Part shown: positions 35,583 to 44,903 of the stretch, piece by piece
Layout of the letters: every line of letters begins with the position of its first letter
Position numbering within the stretch: position 1 is the stretch's first letter
Source of the DNA: Bdellovibrionales bacterium RIFOXYC1_FULL_37_79
GTDB lineage: Bacteria; Bdellovibrionota; Bacteriovoracia; Bacteriovoracales; Bacteriovoracaceae
Assembly: GCA_001770015.1 (NCBI GenBank)
Contig: MEQB01000022.1
Span: forward strand, 1-64,000
DNA: 64,000 bases
Direction of reading: 5' to 3'
Made by a program: the position numbers and the translations under genes
Notes under the pieces: model-generated
Seen by the model: only the letters and a program-made list of their open reading frames with translations
Told to the model about the DNA's origin: nothing
Databases searched by the model: none

Positions 35583-37589
35583 ATGAAAAAAAGTAACGGA
35601 TATATTGCACTAAGCATGGCAGTTTTAGTAGGTGTTGCCGTCATGGGGGCCATCATTTATCTTACTAACCAAGGCAGCATGAAATCCAAGCAATTTGTGG
35701 GAGAAATTCAAAAAGACCAGCAAGAAGGAGTCTTGAAACAATATGTAACTCAAGCGGCTGCTCTGTTTCGAGAGGAGCTTTATAAGGGAGTGAATCCGGC
35801 AAATGCAACTGTTGCCAGCGCAGATTTTGAAAAATCCACGGTTAATTTTAAATGTCTCGCCAATCCAGATGAAAAAAATCCAAAACACCGTTATGTCGAG
35901 CCCAATCCACCGGCAGGCAAAACCATAATTTATACCTGCGCAGAAATTCCTCCACGCACTAAAGGTGCCACACTAACCGCTTACTTTCTGGAAAAAAACA
36001 AGGTGAGTTACGATCAAAGCGCCACCGCTTACATATCCTACCACCTACCAATTGGTAAAATTGTCACCAGCAGAGGCAACTACATTAAAAGGACCAATAA
36101 ATTGGTTCCCGAGCTTGACTCTCTCTCTCCGCTGAGTTTTGACAACAAAGTAAATCCTGATCTGAATAATATTTATCTTCACGATTTCATCCAGACGGCC
36201 AATAGTGCCGACGCCAATGACAAACAATTTCTCAAAATTTTATTAAGCGACCAAACTGTGTTACAAATTGGGCCCGATAGTGAGTTTTATTTTAAAAAAT
36301 TTCACTTCAAAAAAGTTAATGAACGTTCAACCTTATATAAACTGCTCAAGGGGACGCTCCAGGTTCTCTACGGAGCAAAAAATAACAACGAAGAAATGTT
36401 GATTGAAACCCCTACCATTGCTTTGGGGGTACGGGGAACCGAGTATAAGCTGCAAGTTAAGGAAACCAATCGAGCCTATCATGTAACCATGGACGTATTG
36501 TCTGGAAAAGTTGATGTATTTGACAAAAGTAAAAACTTAATTCAAACAATAGTCCCGGGCAAAACCTTCAATCATTACCAGGCCAAAAACCAGACCAAGG
36601 GATCGAGAGTGGATGGGACCGTCAGAACCTTTGAACAGGATAAGTTTTATAAGCCACTCCCTATCCCCACCGCAGTGGCCACGAATAACCAGGCCACGGT
36701 CAACGATAACAATAACAGTTTGGATGACCTCTTAGAAACTGATGAGCTCATTTTAATCAGAAGAGAAAACCTTCTTCTCTATGGATATTTTCATAACGCC
36801 TCCCGAGACCCTGCTCAAACCTACTTTCAACACATCCGGGCCGGTGGTGGATGGGATAAGTATTATAATTCCATAAGACCAAGCCTTACCAAAGAGCCGC
36901 TCTTTATCCCTACCAAGGCCCAGTACGGTGGCATGGACTTTCTAATCGGCCACAGTCCAGTGCCAAAAAGCTTCGAAATCGCGATGATGTCACCCAATGG
37001 CTTCGATACCACCTATGATATCAACCTTAATTTTGCGCTCGTCTATGACCAAAAATATTCCAATAACTCCTTTCTATTAATTTATCCAGCAGAAAGCCTG
37101 GATACACTTGCACACCGCATTCTTCCCGGGCCATATTCCCAGGTTCAAAATAATATCATCATCAGTCCGCTACCTGGCCTTAAATTAAAAGATGGTGATA
37201 TCGTGGGATGCGCCTCTTCTGTCTGTACTGACATCGGCTCATTGCGGGCCCAGGTACCAAGTGGTTATGAAGTAAGTCGCTTAATTAAATTTAGTGGTGG
37301 AAGCCGCTCAGTTAAACGCTGGCCACCCATACCACCACCCATACCAACTCCAACACCAATTGAAGTCCCAGATGATGATGATGACAAAGATAAAACAAGT
37401 AAGAAGCCATCCAGCAAGACTTCAACGCCAACCTCAACTCAAGTATGCAGACCGCTTCATCTTAAAAAATGTACAGGTGGTTCGCCGTTCGAGTGCTTCG
37501 AACCTGAATGCAGATCTTGTCGAGGGTTCAGCCACGAAGAATCAAATGTTGTAATCGGTAATGTTTGCAAAGACGCTTCTGAATGGTAG
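35583..37589 (+). CDS. Exported or membrane-anchored FecR-domain protein with pilin-like N-terminus and Cys-rich tail
   Basis: The 668-residue protein starts MKKSNGYIALSMAVLVGVAV, a short basic leader, Gly-Tyr and a hydrophobic helix like minor pilins of the PilX type. A FecR-type domain lies around residues 205-340 (SDQTVLQIGPDSEFYF, IETPTIALGVRGTEYKL, VLSGKVDVFD). A Pro/Thr/Asp linker (about 575-615) and a Cys-rich tail of about 50 residues (CRPLHLKKC, CFEPECRSC) follow. FecR domains are periplasmic; the combination suggests a surface or secretion-linked structural protein. No partner anti-sigma system is nearby. Confidence 0.7.
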   Translation: MKKSNGYIALSMAVLVGVAVMGAIIYLTNQGSMKSKQFVGEIQKDQQEGVLKQYVTQAAALFREELYKGVNPANATVASADFEKSTVNFKCLANPDEKNPKHRYVEPNPPAGKTIIYTCAEIPPRTKGATLTAYFLEKNKVSYDQSATAYISYHLPIGKIVTSRGNYIKRTNKLVPELDSLSPLSFDNKVNPDLNNIYLHDFIQTANSADANDKQFLKILLSDQTVLQIGPDSEFYFKKFHFKKVNERSTLYKLLKGTLQVLYGAKNNNEEMLIETPTIALGVRGTEYKLQVKETNRAYHVTMDVLSGKVDVFDKSKNLIQTIVPGKTFNHYQAKNQTKGSRVDGTVRTFEQDKFYKPLPIPTAVATNNQATVNDNNNSLDDLLETDELILIRRENLLLYGYFHNASRDPAQTYFQHIRAGGGWDKYYNSIRPSLTKEPLFIPTKAQYGGMDFLIGHSPVPKSFEIAMMSPNGFDTTYDINLNFALVYDQKYSNNSFLLIYPAESLDTLAHRILPGPYSQVQNNIIISPLPGLKLKDGDIVGCASSVCTDIGSLRAQVPSGYEVSRLIKFSGGSRSVKRWPPIPPPIPTPTPIEVPDDDDDKDKTSKKPSSKTSTPTSTQVCRPLHLKKCTGGSPFECFEPECRSCRGFSHEESNVVIGNVCKDASEW

Positions 37590-37610
37590 AAACACAATTA
37601 CCCCGGGCAC

Positions 37611-38747
37611 CTAATTCCACTCAGAGGGAAATTTCTGTCCGGGTTGTTCACCCAGTTTTTGTTTTAATTTAGCAAGGCCTGGACGGGCAAAGTGCATATG
37701 TCCTTCTTTGACGGTTCTGCCATTGATAATAACTTCACTACGCAGACGTTTGCCCATGGTTTTTTCCAGCTGCTGACCAAGGGTAATCACCCGGTCAAGA
37801 TCATAGCCGGTATCAATTCCCATTTCATGTAATTGCACCAGAGTATCTTCCATACAAACCAGACCGACATAGCGTGGATCTTTATAATAATACTCTCCGG
37901 TACCAGGCACCGGGCAATCATCCAAAAAGTTGGCAGGCTGTCCTCCGAGTCCTCCCAAGGTTGCCTCAAAATTGGAAACACCCGCCTGCAAGGCCGCTAA
38001 AATGGAAGCGGAGGCCATGCGTTTGGTTTCATGAAAATGCGCAATTTGTTTATGAGGATTATCGACAGCATCCATAATCATGGAAAAATAACGATATACT
38101 TGAGGAGCAGAAGCGGAACCGTCATGATCAGCATGTTCCACATCATTGGCGCCAATAGTAAACCATCTCTTGGTAAACTCCACGGCTTCTTTCATATCTG
38201 TAGCTCCACCGATGGGACTACCCCAGATCGTAGAAACCGTACCACACATTTTAATACCAACATCGTTACATTTTTTTATCGCCCGTTCGGCTTCCTTCCA
38301 ATAATCCGGAAGAGTCGTACCTGAGTTGGCAAAATGGTGTTCCTCTTCGGTGGAAACCATCATCAACACTCGATCAGGTCCCACACCTTTTTGCTTTAAT
38401 TCAATGGCCTTCTCCACCGCTTTTTCCCGAATGGTCACTGCGGTAAAACAAATATCTTTGGAATTGATCCCACGTTTTTCACATTTCTTTTTAAAAACAT
38501 CACCTTTAAAGTAAGCAAGAATCTCCTCGGCGTCGGAAAATTGGGGCATTAAAAAACTACTACCCAGATTGGTGACTTCAATATGTCGGCATCCGGCAAA
38601 AATCATTTCTTCGGCGTAATATATCTTTGCCCTGGTGGAGATAAATTTTTCCTCATGTTGGAAACCATCACGAATAGTTATATCACCTACATGAACTTTT
38701 TTAGGCATTCTGTTAAAAATATTCCACATATCCAGTTCTGTTTTCAT
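37611..38747 (-). CDS. HMG-CoA lyase-like DRE-TIM protein
   Basis: Family members cleave HMG-CoA to acetyl-CoA and acetoacetate. The 378 residues start with the DITIRDGFQHE active-site segment and have HFHETKRMA in place of the metal-binding HxH. The loop that usually reads GGCPYA, holding a catalytic Cys, here reads GGLGGQPANFLDDCPVPG, so the Cys is missing or moved by 8 residues. Context (IVD, MccB, hydratase, CoA-transferase) argues for HMG-CoA as substrate, but the altered loop leaves room for another acyl-CoA lyase or carboxyltransferase. AAAGGAAAG precedes the ATG. Confidence 0.72.
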   Translation of the reverse strand: MKTELDMWNIFNRMPKKVHVGDITIRDGFQHEEKFISTRAKIYYAEEMIFAGCRHIEVTNLGSSFLMPQFSDAEEILAYFKGDVFKKKCEKRGINSKDICFTAVTIREKAVEKAIELKQKGVGPDRVLMMVSTEEEHHFANSGTTLPDYWKEAERAIKKCNDVGIKMCGTVSTIWGSPIGGATDMKEAVEFTKRWFTIGANDVEHADHDGSASAPQVYRYFSMIMDAVDNPHKQIAHFHETKRMASASILAALQAGVSNFEATLGGLGGQPANFLDDCPVPGTGEYYYKDPRYVGLVCMEDTLVQLHEMGIDTGYDLDRVITLGQQLEKTMGKRLRSEVIINGRTVKEGHMHFARPGLAKLKQKLGEQPGQKFPSEWN

Positions 38748-38796
38748 GCACTTTCCTTTTTTTAATTATGTGTCAAACCTATTGCTATTTTTACAA

Positions 38797-39942
38797 CTAC
38801 TGTGGCATCGCTTCACGAAGCAGAGTTTTGGCAATAATCATAACCATCACTTCATTGGTACCGGCCCCAATTTCATTGAGTTTGTTATCTCTTAGAAAAC
38901 GCTCGAGCGGAAATTCTCTGGAATATCCCATTCCACCGTGTAATTGGATGGCATCCAGGCAAATTTGGGTGGTCAGTCTTGGGAGGGCCAATTTAATCTG
39001 GGCCGCTACCACTCTCCCCTTATTTCCATGATCGTAATCTTTGCAAACCGAGTAAAGAAAATGTTTCATCATCTCGACGTTGGTGGACATATCTGCAATT
39101 ATTTTTTGCATCATTTGAAATTGACCAATGGTTTTACCAAATTGTTTTCTTTCATTAGCATATTTCAGGCACATATCAAGACATGCTCTGGCGATCCCCA
39201 GAGAGATACCAGAAATGGTAATTCGCTCCAACTCTAAATTTTTCATCATATGATATATCGAATCCCCTTCTTCCCCCACTCGATTCTCAAGCGGAACTTT
39301 GGCATTTTCAAAGACCAATTCTCCAGTGGGAGAAGCGCGCATTCCCATCTTGTGAAGGGAATTGGAAAAATAAAAACCTGGTGTACCTTTTTCCACGATA
39401 AAGGTAGTCAGATCTTTCTTGCCATCACCAGTCCGGGTATAAGTATAAGCGACATCCGCAAATTCAGCGTTGGTAATCCACATTTTGCTTCCGTTTAGAA
39501 AATAGTAATCACCATCTCTTTTGGCCCTAGTTTGCATACCAACCGCATCTGAACCAAAATCCGGCTCAGTCATGGCCATACAACCGATGTGTTCCCCGGT
39601 GATCAGTTTGGGAAGATATTTTTGTTTTTGCAAAGGACTGGCATTATTTTGAATATTGTTTACACATAAAATGGTGTGGGCCAGATAACTCAAAGTACTG
39701 GATGCACAAGCATAGCCAAATTCATCCATTACGATAGTAGCAGCTGTTGCTCCAAGACCTGATCCACCATACAAAGGATCAGCGGTAATTCCCAAAAGCC
39801 CCAACTCTCCCATTTTCTTAAAAGCGCTTATGTTAAATTTTTCTTCTTCGTCGTGTTCGGTTGCCACAGGGGCCAATTCATTCAGAGCAAATTCACGCAC
39901 CATATTCTGAAGTTCGCGTTCTTCGTCGTTAAAAAACCACAT
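38797..39942 (-). CDS. liuA: Isovaleryl-CoA dehydrogenase-type acyl-CoA dehydrogenase
   Basis: The 381-residue ACAD has MTEPDFGSDAVGM, a KMWITNAEFADV core, YANERKQFGKTIGQFQ and the HGGMGYSREFPLERFLRD segment. The usual catalytic Glu of the YEGT motif is replaced (NEIGAGTNEV). That change, with a Glu in the NLELERITISG helix, matches isovaleryl-CoA dehydrogenases, whose base comes from that helix. It would start leucine-derived isovaleryl-CoA oxidation. It lies 49 bp before the HMG-CoA lyase-like gene on the same strand. Confidence 0.82.
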   Translation of the reverse strand: MWFFNDEERELQNMVREFALNELAPVATEHDEEEKFNISAFKKMGELGLLGITADPLYGGSGLGATAATIVMDEFGYACASSTLSYLAHTILCVNNIQNNASPLQKQKYLPKLITGEHIGCMAMTEPDFGSDAVGMQTRAKRDGDYYFLNGSKMWITNAEFADVAYTYTRTGDGKKDLTTFIVEKGTPGFYFSNSLHKMGMRASPTGELVFENAKVPLENRVGEEGDSIYHMMKNLELERITISGISLGIARACLDMCLKYANERKQFGKTIGQFQMMQKIIADMSTNVEMMKHFLYSVCKDYDHGNKGRVVAAQIKLALPRLTTQICLDAIQLHGGMGYSREFPLERFLRDNKLNEIGAGTNEVMVMIIAKTLLREAMPQ

Positions 39943-40127
39943 AATTAATCCTTAGGAAAAAGTTGATAAAAACCAGCTGATACTAACAACAGATTCGCTA
40001 TCTTGACAATAAAAACAGGACATCTTTATTGATCTGTAACAAAATTCACAGCACCATTATCTTATTCACTTGAATCATCACCATTACATCTATTAAAATA
40101 TCATCAACATAAAAAAAAGGAAAAAAA

Positions 40128-40637
40128 ATGAAAGCCGGCCATATCATTGTCATCTTAATACTCACCCTTGTTATTTCTTCTGCTCTCCAGGCTAAAGATA
40201 CCATCGTTAAATCCGGGGAATGTTTCACGCCAAAATCTAAAAAGAACAAGCACTATGCCCAAAGCAGTAATATGCAAATTCCTTTTATCTATTTATCCGG
40301 TTATAAAAATGATCTGGCTGATATGGCCAAAGAATTTAATCTTAAACCAGAACAATTAAAAGAAGTGGAAACCCTGAAGAAGGTTCTTGGTGCACGGATT
40401 GGTAAAGACCTTTGTCTGCCAATCAACATAAGTAAACGTGATCTAAAAATCAATTGTACGGGTACTATTTTGGATGGCCATATTGATGAACACACTCAAA
40501 GGTTTTATGCAAAAAAATTCAGCTGCGTAAAAACCGTAGTCTGCAACTTAACCGACAAGGAAAACTCCGCTTTCCAGGAATCCTATTATAGTGAAAACGT
40601 CGATCTGGTTATTCCCACCCGCTGCCAGGAAAATTAA
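40128..40637 (+). CDS. Small exported protein of unknown function (169 aa)
   Basis: A signal peptide (MKAGHIIVILILTLVISSALQA) precedes a mature part with six cysteines (GECFTP, DLCLPI, INCTGT, FSCVKT, VVCNLT, TRCQEN), regularly spread and likely paired. A ribosome site AAAGGAAA precedes the ATG. No conserved domain recognised. Confidence 0.65.
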   Translation: MKAGHIIVILILTLVISSALQAKDTIVKSGECFTPKSKKNKHYAQSSNMQIPFIYLSGYKNDLADMAKEFNLKPEQLKEVETLKKVLGARIGKDLCLPINISKRDLKINCTGTILDGHIDEHTQRFYAKKFSCVKTVVCNLTDKENSAFQESYYSENVDLVIPTRCQEN

Positions 40638-40667
40638 CCAGGCTAACCGTATGAAATGGTTTTTTTC

Positions 40668-41585
40668 ATGAGCACTTTTGATCCTTTCATCAAACAAAGC
40701 TATGAAAGACACTCCGAACATTTGAAATGTTATCAACAAGGATCGGCCAAAGAAGCACATGCGCAAAGATGGCTATTGCCAAACACCGTCGATTCCTGGC
40801 GACATAAACGCATGTATGATTTAGTCTTACCCATTTTAAAAAATGATCCAAACACCACATGGCTGACCGTTGGTGATGGACGTTTTGGACTGGATGCCCA
40901 GTACATCATGAGTAACGGATCAGCCTGCATGGCCACTGACATCTCGGACACCCTCCTGATCGAGGCCAAACAAAAAAATCTAATTAATGATTACCAAATT
41001 GAAAACGCCGAAGCATTGTCTTTTGACGATAATCAGTTTGATTATACTTTTTGCAAGGAATCTTTTCATCATTTTCCAAGACCTATCATCGCTCTTTATG
41101 AAATGCTACGAGTATCCAAAAAGGCTGCTGTTTTAATTGAGCCCAGTGACCCGCTGACCACCCCCACACCACTTAAAGTTTTATTTCAAAACTTTAAAAA
41201 GATGATTAAATTCATTTTAAAAAAAGATAATAGCGAGCATCACTACGAAGAAGTGGGAAACTATATCTATAAACTCTCCATCAAGGAAATCACTAAAATC
41301 GCTATTGCCCAAAATTTCAGCACTATCGCTACAAAAGGAATCAATGATGTTTATCTAAGCGGTGTGGAGAATGAAATGGTGGAGGACCATGGCCCGCTGC
41401 TAAAAAAAACCAAAAGAAGAATATTTTTATACGACTTGTTGTGTTTGCTCCGTCTTCAAGATCATCTACTTGTTTCAGTTGTTATATTTAAGTCACAACC
41501 ATCCAAAGCCACTATTGAAGCACTCATCAAACACAGATACACCATCGTTCACCTGCCACAAAATCCGCATATGAATTTTAACTAA
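40668..41585 (+). CDS. Class I SAM-dependent methyltransferase
   Basis: The 305-residue protein (MSTFDPFIKQSYERHS start; an in-frame ATG 12 nt earlier is less typical) carries the SAM-binding strand-loop WLTVGDGRFGLD, an acidic ATDISD segment and an EALSFDDNQFDYTFCKESFHHF motif (post-I region). An ALYEMLRVSKKAAVLIEP segment follows, as in SAM methyltransferase family 11. The substrate cannot be told from sequence. Motif I (TVGDGRFGLD) is slightly unusual but retains the acidic and glycine residues. Confidence 0.82.
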   Translation: MSTFDPFIKQSYERHSEHLKCYQQGSAKEAHAQRWLLPNTVDSWRHKRMYDLVLPILKNDPNTTWLTVGDGRFGLDAQYIMSNGSACMATDISDTLLIEAKQKNLINDYQIENAEALSFDDNQFDYTFCKESFHHFPRPIIALYEMLRVSKKAAVLIEPSDPLTTPTPLKVLFQNFKKMIKFILKKDNSEHHYEEVGNYIYKLSIKEITKIAIAQNFSTIATKGINDVYLSGVENEMVEDHGPLLKKTKRRIFLYDLLCLLRLQDHLLVSVVIFKSQPSKATIEALIKHRYTIVHLPQNPHMNFN

Positions 41586-41962
41586 TGGAATGAACCCGCT
41601 CCTTTGAAAACACATGACGTGTTGGAATAACATTGAAAAACTAATTCGAAACAGGAAAAGGCTCGTGCATTATAATCTAGAGACCATCGATATGTTCGGG
41701 CCGGTGGTCATTATAGCGGATGTTAGAACGCTAGGTCCTTTAATTAGCACAAATATTTGTTATTACTGGTATTGAACTATTTAAATCGTATGTTTAGCTG
41801 CCAAGCAGGGATTATTTCAACTAAAAACAGTAAAAATAATGCACGAAGTTACATTAATACTTGCGTCGCATTAATTTGTTGTGTATACACTCACTAATAT
41901 TAAGAAAAAATAAGCAACAATTGCTCGAAAAACATTAGGTTGATGTGCACAGGGTGGATTAG
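41586..41962. other. Gene-poor AT-rich spacer
   Basis: No convincing gene is seen across 377 bp. The longest plus frame (41614-41775, 53 codons, ATG ACG TGT...) has no ribosome site and no recognisable domain. A GGTGG element 6 nt upstream of 41963 is the likely ribosome site of the next gene. A -10-like TATAATCT lies at about 41670. Confidence 0.5.
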
Positions 41963-42895
41963 ATGAAAATATTATTAATCAATTTTTTTCTTGCAATAGG
42001 AATGGCTTTTGCGGCTCAGTTGGAAATAAATAACGTCAATCCAGAGAACAGTTCATGTCAAATGAATTCTTATCGTTACAACCTAAACTGTGTTTGTAAC
42101 CCAGGATTTGAAAATAATCAAAATAATCAATGCATCAAGCTGAAAAGCATTAACTTTGATGAAGCTGTGTTCAACCCTAATGAGTTTCCAGATGTCGAGT
42201 TTGATAATAACTGTTCGCCAGATGATAGATCTGTTATCTCTAATAATATAGGCTACGCTAAAGATGTTATAAAAAAAATCTTTGCATATGCAACATATTT
42301 TGTTCAAAATGATCAAGAGTCACCAGAAAAAGCAAACCTTAAAAAAGCAATTGATACGTTAAGATGTATTGACGATCATTTAACAAGTATGGGGCATGAC
42401 TGTCACTCAACAAGTAGAAATTGCTATTCGTACGATGGAGCAACTCTTGCCTATGTAAACTGGAGATTTGGAACTACTGTTCACTGGTGCGAAGCCGGGC
42501 AACGAAGAAATATTATTCAGGCAGGAGAAAATAATTCTCCAAATGTTGCCAATTTAATTCATGAAATTTCTCACAAGTGCGGAACCTTTGATTCTCATCG
42601 AATGGTTGCAAAATCTGTTTATAATGCACCAATTGTTTCATGGGAAGATATAGCGTCTACTTATGAAAGCTGGGCCCTTTATGGCTTTTGTTATCCAAAT
42701 AAAACATCCCCTTCTTTCTGTAATATAAATGGTAGAAAGCATCCTATTTGGATGGATAACTCGCCATTTTACATTCCTGTTTTAAAGACAAGAATCATGC
42801 TAGATAAAGAAAAAAAGCTAAAAGATAAATATCAATCAATGCTGAATGAGGGGAGTCTAACTGAAGAGGAAGTTCGGTTTTTACTAGGTAACTGA
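41963..42895 (+). CDS. Exported putative zinc metallopeptidase, M35/aspzincin-like
   Basis: After a signal peptide (MKILLINFFLAIGMAFAAQ) and a Cys-rich EGF-like stretch (CQMN...CVCNPGFEN...C), a domain with LIHEISHKCGTFDSH appears. HExxH binds zinc, and a GTxD directly after it is the aspzincin (M35) layout. Several more cysteines (HDCHST, NCYSYD, HWCEAG, GFCYPN, SFCNIN) suggest disulfides. Around the gene are long AT-rich spacers, hinting at acquisition. Metalloprotease activity is plausible; the substrate is unknown. Confidence 0.65.
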   Translation: MKILLINFFLAIGMAFAAQLEINNVNPENSSCQMNSYRYNLNCVCNPGFENNQNNQCIKLKSINFDEAVFNPNEFPDVEFDNNCSPDDRSVISNNIGYAKDVIKKIFAYATYFVQNDQESPEKANLKKAIDTLRCIDDHLTSMGHDCHSTSRNCYSYDGATLAYVNWRFGTTVHWCEAGQRRNIIQAGENNSPNVANLIHEISHKCGTFDSHRMVAKSVYNAPIVSWEDIASTYESWALYGFCYPNKTSPSFCNINGRKHPIWMDNSPFYIPVLKTRIMLDKEKKLKDKYQSMLNEGSLTEEEVRFLLGN

Positions 42896-42988
42896 ACAAG
42901 TCTTGATCATCAAAATCAGGACTTAAAATATCCGAAATTAAAAATATTCTTGATAAATTAATTGAAATGAAAATGCTGAAAATTCACT

Positions 42989-43108
42989 ATGGGACAGTCT
43001 ATTAGGAAAATAAGTGATGATGGAAGTCGTATACCTAAGGCAGCACGTGGGACAACTCATGAAACTCTCGAACCTCAGCCAAGGGGTGCAGCTCATTTGA
43101 ACCAATAA
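42989..43108 (+). CDS. Possible very small protein (39 aa)
   Basis: A frame starts at ATG 42989 (MGQSIRKISDDGSR...) and ends at 43108. It is rich in charged residues and Pro/Ala, and no ribosome site is clear. It could be a remnant of a larger gene. Weak call. Confidence 0.2.
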   Translation: MGQSIRKISDDGSRIPKAARGTTHETLEPQPRGAAHLNQ

Positions 43109-43132
43109 ATTTCGAACTATATAGGGATTAAC

Positions 43133-44089
43133 TTACAGAATTTTTTTAAGTTCCTGGGTAAGTTGTGGCACCACTTTAAACAGATCCCCGACTATGCCAT
43201 AATCTGCTTTTTCAAATATGGGCGCTTGTGGATCAGTATTGATGGCCACAATTATTTTAGAAGTGCGCATCCCAGCCAAATGCTGAATGGCCCCAGAAAT
43301 TCCGCAAGCAATGTATAAGCTTGGAGAAACAACTTTGCCCGTTTGCCCGACTTGCATTGAGTGGGGAGCTTCTCCAGCATCGACCAGGGCCCTGGATGCA
43401 CCTATAGTCGCTCCCAGAACATCTGCCAGTTCGTTGATGATTGCAAAATTATCTTTCGACTTAAGCCCTCTGCCTGCCGAAACAATGATATTGGCCTCGG
43501 TTAAATCAGGTTTATCAGATTTAGATTTAACCATTTCTTTAATGATCGCCTTGATTTCACAAGCGACGGCAGCAATATCATTTTTCTTGCCAGCACCTTT
43601 ATTGGTAGGATCACTCATGCCAAGCGCATTCGGGCGAACGGTTACAAAATGAGGTTTGGTTCCCAGAAATTCCACTTGGGAAAGACATTTACCTGCAAAC
43701 ATGGGCCGGATACCTTTGAAATGCTCTCCTTCAAAAGAAAAATTAACCACTTCCGAAACCATGCCCGCACAAAACATACTGGAAAGCCTGGGCATTAAAT
43801 CCTTCCCCATCGAGGTTGATCCACTAAACACAAAATCGTACCCCTGTGCTTCCACCAGTTTCTTTAAACTATCTGCGTATCCTTCTGGAGAATATTTCTC
43901 TAAATGACTGCCTTTAATAATATGAATATTTAAAGCGCCATACTCCGCTAATTTTTTTTCTGAATCAGATCCCAGATCCCCCACTGCACACACATCCACT
44001 TGATGTGAGGAGAGTCTTCCCAAAATTTCCAACGTAACATTTTTTATATGACCATTGCTATGCTCAGTAAAAACTAATATTTTTGCCAT
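43133..44089 (-). CDS. etfA: Electron transfer flavoprotein, alpha subunit
   Basis: EtfA (318 aa) binds FAD and, with EtfB, accepts electrons from acyl-CoA dehydrogenases. It starts MAKILVFTEHSNG, and its C-terminal FAD domain has VSAGRGLKSKDNF, GASRALVDAGEAPHSMQVGQTG and ACGISGAIQHLAGM...AINTDPQAPIF. It closes the fadA-fadB-etfB-etfA unit (minus strand) 11 bp after etfB. The gene set argues for a single transcription unit serving fatty-acid oxidation. Confidence 0.95.
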   Translation of the reverse strand: MAKILVFTEHSNGHIKNVTLEILGRLSSHQVDVCAVGDLGSDSEKKLAEYGALNIHIIKGSHLEKYSPEGYADSLKKLVEAQGYDFVFSGSTSMGKDLMPRLSSMFCAGMVSEVVNFSFEGEHFKGIRPMFAGKCLSQVEFLGTKPHFVTVRPNALGMSDPTNKGAGKKNDIAAVACEIKAIIKEMVKSKSDKPDLTEANIIVSAGRGLKSKDNFAIINELADVLGATIGASRALVDAGEAPHSMQVGQTGKVVSPSLYIACGISGAIQHLAGMRTSKIIVAINTDPQAPIFEKADYGIVGDLFKVVPQLTQELKKIL

Positions 44090-44100
44090 CTGATCCTCCC

Positions 44101-44892
44101 CTAAATTACTTTTGCTTCATTACGAAGTAACTGAGCCACTTCGCTTACCACTTGTTGAATATTTTTTTCATCCATCGCATCGAATTTTTTTCCCTTTGGT
44201 TTGTCGGGTGGCAAGGAAACATTTGAATACTTTATTTTTCGGTCAGCTTCACTAACCCCTACTGCACTTAATGGATATTGAGCAAGGGGCTTTTTCTTGG
44301 CCTTCATGATTCCCGGCAGGGAGGCATACCTAGGTTGATTAAGTCCCTTGGTGACGGAAACTACGCACGGAGTTTTCACGCTATAAACTTCAATGGAACC
44401 ACCTTCTATTTCTCTTTTTAAAGTCAAATCATTTCCCTGCCACTCAAAACTGCTTACGACGCTTACCGAAGGGAGACTTAACATTTGGGCGAGAATTTGA
44501 GGAACTTGAGAACAATCATCATCTACAGCCTGTTTTCCACATAGGACCAAGTCAATTGACTTGCCCGCTTTTTCTATTGATCCTTTTAAGGCCTTGGCCA
44601 TCATAAAAGAATCAAGATTATCCGGGGATTCCACCAACACGGCATCATCGGCTCCCATGGCCATAGCAGTTCGTAGTGCCTCGGCAGAAGCTTGCACTGA
44701 TCCCACGCGAACTACAGTGATGTTAGCCGAAGCATCCTTGCCCTTGATCAAAAGTGCTTGCTCAACGGCAAATTCATCATAGGGATTCATCACCCATTTC
44801 ACCTGCTTGGTTTCAATATATGTTTTATCGGCACTTGGGACAACTTTCGTCTCCGTGTCTGGAACTTGTTTAACACATACAAAAATATTCAT
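44101..44892 (-). CDS. etfB: Electron transfer flavoprotein, beta subunit
   Basis: EtfB (263 aa) holds AMP and pairs with EtfA. It begins MNIFVCVKQVPDTETKV and has the CGKQAVDDDCSQVPQILAQML region and the PRYASLPGIMKAKKKPL C-terminal motif. A GGGGGGAG ribosome site precedes the ATG. It lies 11 bp after the FadB-like gene. Confidence 0.95.
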   Translation of the reverse strand: MNIFVCVKQVPDTETKVVPSADKTYIETKQVKWVMNPYDEFAVEQALLIKGKDASANITVVRVGSVQASAEALRTAMAMGADDAVLVESPDNLDSFMMAKALKGSIEKAGKSIDLVLCGKQAVDDDCSQVPQILAQMLSLPSVSVVSSFEWQGNDLTLKREIEGGSIEVYSVKTPCVVSVTKGLNQPRYASLPGIMKAKKKPLAQYPLSAVGVSEADRKIKYSNVSLPPDKPKGKKFDAMDEKNIQQVVSEVAQLLRNEAKVI

Positions 44893-44903
44893 CGGCTCCC
44901 CCC

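Noticed and set aside
41614-41775. A 53-codon plus-strand frame in the spacer before the M35-like gene
   Set aside because: No ribosome site, no recognisable motif and a weak composition; likely chance.
42896-42935. Inverted repeat after the M35-like gene as a terminator
   Set aside because: The stem (AAGTCTTGAT / ATCAGGACTT) has a mismatch and no T-run on the plus strand, so it is not convincing.
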